Source of the DNA: Pseudomonas sp. MWU13-2105
Lineage (GTDB): Bacteria; Pseudomonadota; Gammaproteobacteria; Pseudomonadales; Pseudomonadaceae
Reading direction: 5' to 3'
NCBI RefSeq assembly: GCF_023242315.1
Contig: NZ_JALLIY010000001.1
Span: 372,001 to 436,000 of the forward strand
Length of the DNA stretch: 64,000 nt
This document shows, one piece after another, positions 61,619-64,000 of the stretch. The notes beneath the pieces are model-generated. The model had not been told where the DNA came from. It saw only the letters and a program-made list of their open reading frames with translations, and did no database searches. The position numbers and the translations under genes were made by a program. Positions within the stretch are counted from its first letter, which is position 1. Every line of letters starts with the position of its first letter.

Positions 61619-61720
61619 AAAAACTCCTGAATATCCCATTCGGAGGCGCCCGCGGCCTCGTATAATGCGCCACATTATGGGCCGTCCGACATGGCCTGCA
61701 ACCTTCCAGGACTTTGCTCA

Positions 61721-62878
<1,158 letters not shown>

Positions 62879-62884
62879 GGCAAG

Positions 62885-62921
62885 ATTTGCAGAAGCGAGG
62901 CTTGGCCCCGCTTCTGCAAAT
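62885..62921 (+). terminator. Hairpin after algW
   Basis: ATTTGCAGAAGCG (62885-62897) and CGCTTCTGCAAAT (62909-62921) are perfect 13-bp arms with an 11-base loop, 7 bp past the algW stop. No T tract follows, so termination would be weak or Rho-dependent. Confidence 0.55.
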
Positions 62922-63011
62922 ACCGCATTGCCTGTCAGAACGCTATCGTCGGAACGCCGCCCGCGACAAGCCGAGGTCTGGAGGTCGGCGTCTCAGCGCA
63001 ATGACCCAGTA

Positions 63012-63737
63012 TCAGCCGGCCATCTTCGACGACTTCAGCTCCTCACTGAAGCGCTGGGAACGCACACCTTTGTTGTCGTAATACTCTTCAACCGACTTTA
63101 CAAAGCGCTTTTCCTCCGGCACATACCAGAACGCCTTGTACAAGCGGCCACTGGCAGGACGCGCCGCCGCGCGTTGAGCATTGGAGACCGTCGTTACCTG
63201 ACCGGGTGTCGCGACCGCCTGCGCACCGCCTACCGTGACGGGCGCCAGCATCGCCGACCACTGGCCTTCAGCTTCGATCTTCAGCGCCTTGAACTTGCCT
63301 GCGGGCACCTGGACATCTTCCCAACCGCTGACGACGTAGTCGTTATGAAAGCTCTCGCTGGTGTGCAGGCGGTTAGGGTTCCGCTCGGTGTATTCGACCG
63401 TCCACTTCTTGCCCTCGCTCAAGGGAAACTCCAGCGGGCGATTGACCACTTGTTGCTTGCCGTTGATATCACGGGAACGACTCCAGTCCAGCCCCACCAG
63501 GCTTTCAACCGGCGGTTGGTTGGACCCGTCCTGCTTGGTGCTGACCAGCATGCTCTGGCTACTGACGCGCTCGACCGTCATCACGATGTTCTTGCTCGAA
63601 AAACCTTGCGGCCCGGTTTCCACTGTTTCGGCATAGACCCAGCTATCCCCGGCCTTCAAGGACGGCGCATCGATCGATCGGGCATACGCCGAACCGCACA
63701 TCAAACCAAGCACAGCGGCAGATAGTGTTTTAAGCAT
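63012..63737 (-). CDS. Exported hypothetical protein
   Basis: 241 residues from MLKTLSAAVLGLMCGSAYARS, a Sec signal. The mature part (SIDAPSLKAGDSWVYAETVETGPQGFSS, WSRSRDINGKQQVVNRPLEFPLSEGKKWTVEYTERN, GWEDVQVPAGKFKALKIEAEGQW) has the alternating strands of small periplasmic beta-rich proteins. I do not recognise a family. The start at 63737 is chosen because upstream in-frame residues do not form a signal sequence. Convergent with algW, 133 bp apart. Confidence 0.72.
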   Translation of the reverse strand: MLKTLSAAVLGLMCGSAYARSIDAPSLKAGDSWVYAETVETGPQGFSSKNIVMTVERVSSQSMLVSTKQDGSNQPPVESLVGLDWSRSRDINGKQQVVNRPLEFPLSEGKKWTVEYTERNPNRLHTSESFHNDYVVSGWEDVQVPAGKFKALKIEAEGQWSAMLAPVTVGGAQAVATPGQVTTVSNAQRAAARPASGRLYKAFWYVPEEKRFVKSVEEYYDNKGVRSQRFSEELKSSKMAG

Positions 63738-63890
63738 CACATTTTCCCTGAATGTCTGACCCGGCAAGTCCTTGGGACTCACCAAACGTGTGACGCGAGT
63801 GACTCCTGCCGATAGCGACACGAGCATCCCGAACAGCTGCCAACCCCAGGCTTGGGGTGTGTAAGCCCACTCCAACTTGCACAACCGAAC

Positions 63891-64000
63891 TCATGAACCG
63901 CCATTCGAAACAAAACAGCCAAGTACGCGAAGGCTCATGTCATTGTGCCATTTGGCAATGCGCTCAAGTGAGCTGATGATTTCGTCGACGTCATGAATAT
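63891..64000 (-). CDS. 3' end of an unidentified gene
   Basis: A minus-strand frame enters from the right edge and stops at 63891. The visible 35 residues read IHDVDEIISSLERIAKWHND and then MSLRVLGCFVSNGGS. The residue mix looks coding. Too little is present for a family call. Confidence 0.4.
   Translation of the reverse strand, partial: IHDVDEIISSLERIAKWHNDMSLRVLGCFVSNGGS

Overview
The window is GC-rich, tightly packed chromosomal DNA of a Pseudomonas, most likely of the P. fluorescens complex. The grounds are the gene content (gpx-slyD-pta block, cysZ-trxB block, hmgA-fahA-maiA with an IclR regulator, algW, fused cysNC, DUF3509, short LOV protein beside a LitR-like regulator) and many REP palindromes of the GTGGGAGC...GCTCCCAC type between genes. 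I see no rRNA, tRNA, CRISPR array, insertion sequence or prophage.

Layout. 1-1.6 kb: 5' part of a giant DUF6543 (dermonecrotic-toxin-like) protein running off the left edge. 1.7-5.2 kb: EamA exporter, divergent AraC regulator, PBP4 (dacB). 5.4-10.8 kb: Fur-box-controlled iron signalling and uptake operon (FecI-like sigma, FecR-like anti-sigma, FecA-like receptor) ending in a translationally coupled periplasmic beta-propeller protein. 11-14.4 kb: HPF-like protein; BenE-family transporter divergent from a MocR regulator, with a striking operator region between them. 14.6-18.9 kb: DUF3509, a DUF1501/DUF1800 exported pair, a YXWGXW lipoprotein, PsiE. 19-23.1 kb: an AT-richer patch of two SDRs, a YCII protein, a SnoaL-like protein and an AraC regulator, probably acquired. 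23.3-25.8 kb: LexA-box yebG, an atypical leucine-dehydrogenase-like gene, a SirB1-family protein. 26-30.2 kb: homogentisate (tyrosine/phenylalanine) catabolism with its regulator and operator. 30.4-36.4 kb: MalT-like LuxR regulator, DUF1329 and DUF1302 proteins. 36.4-37.1 kb: a gene-poor stretch with an orphan terminator and a frameshifted remnant of an AmpD/AmiD-type amidase. 37-41.6 kb: SDR, class II aldolase, lrgAB with a divergent LysR, flavodoxin. 41.7-46.6 kb: short LOV photoreceptor, LitR/CarH-like MerR regulator, ABM-domain membrane protein, folM-folE-folX behind a candidate light-controlled promoter, DUF1244, HopJ. 46.7-54.2 kb: aminotransferase, trxB, cysZ, GT4 glycosyltransferase, Old Yellow Enzyme, glutathione peroxidase, SlyD. 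54.2-64 kb: DUF3565, pta (without adjacent ackA), acyltransferase, cysNC, cysD, Nif3-like, algW, an exported hypothetical, and the 3' end of another gene.

How it works together. The best system-level signal is at 41.8-45.9 kb: a LOV blue-light sensor next to a LitR-type repressor that appears to lack the B12-binding histidine, followed by pterin genes whose promoter carries a TTGTACAA operator over its -35. This fits the light-response circuit described in P. putida (PplS/PplR1), here joined directly to an FolM-FolE-FolX set. Also worth attention are the propeller gene fused to the iron operon, the repeat-rich MocR/BenE operator, and the SDR/YCII patch.
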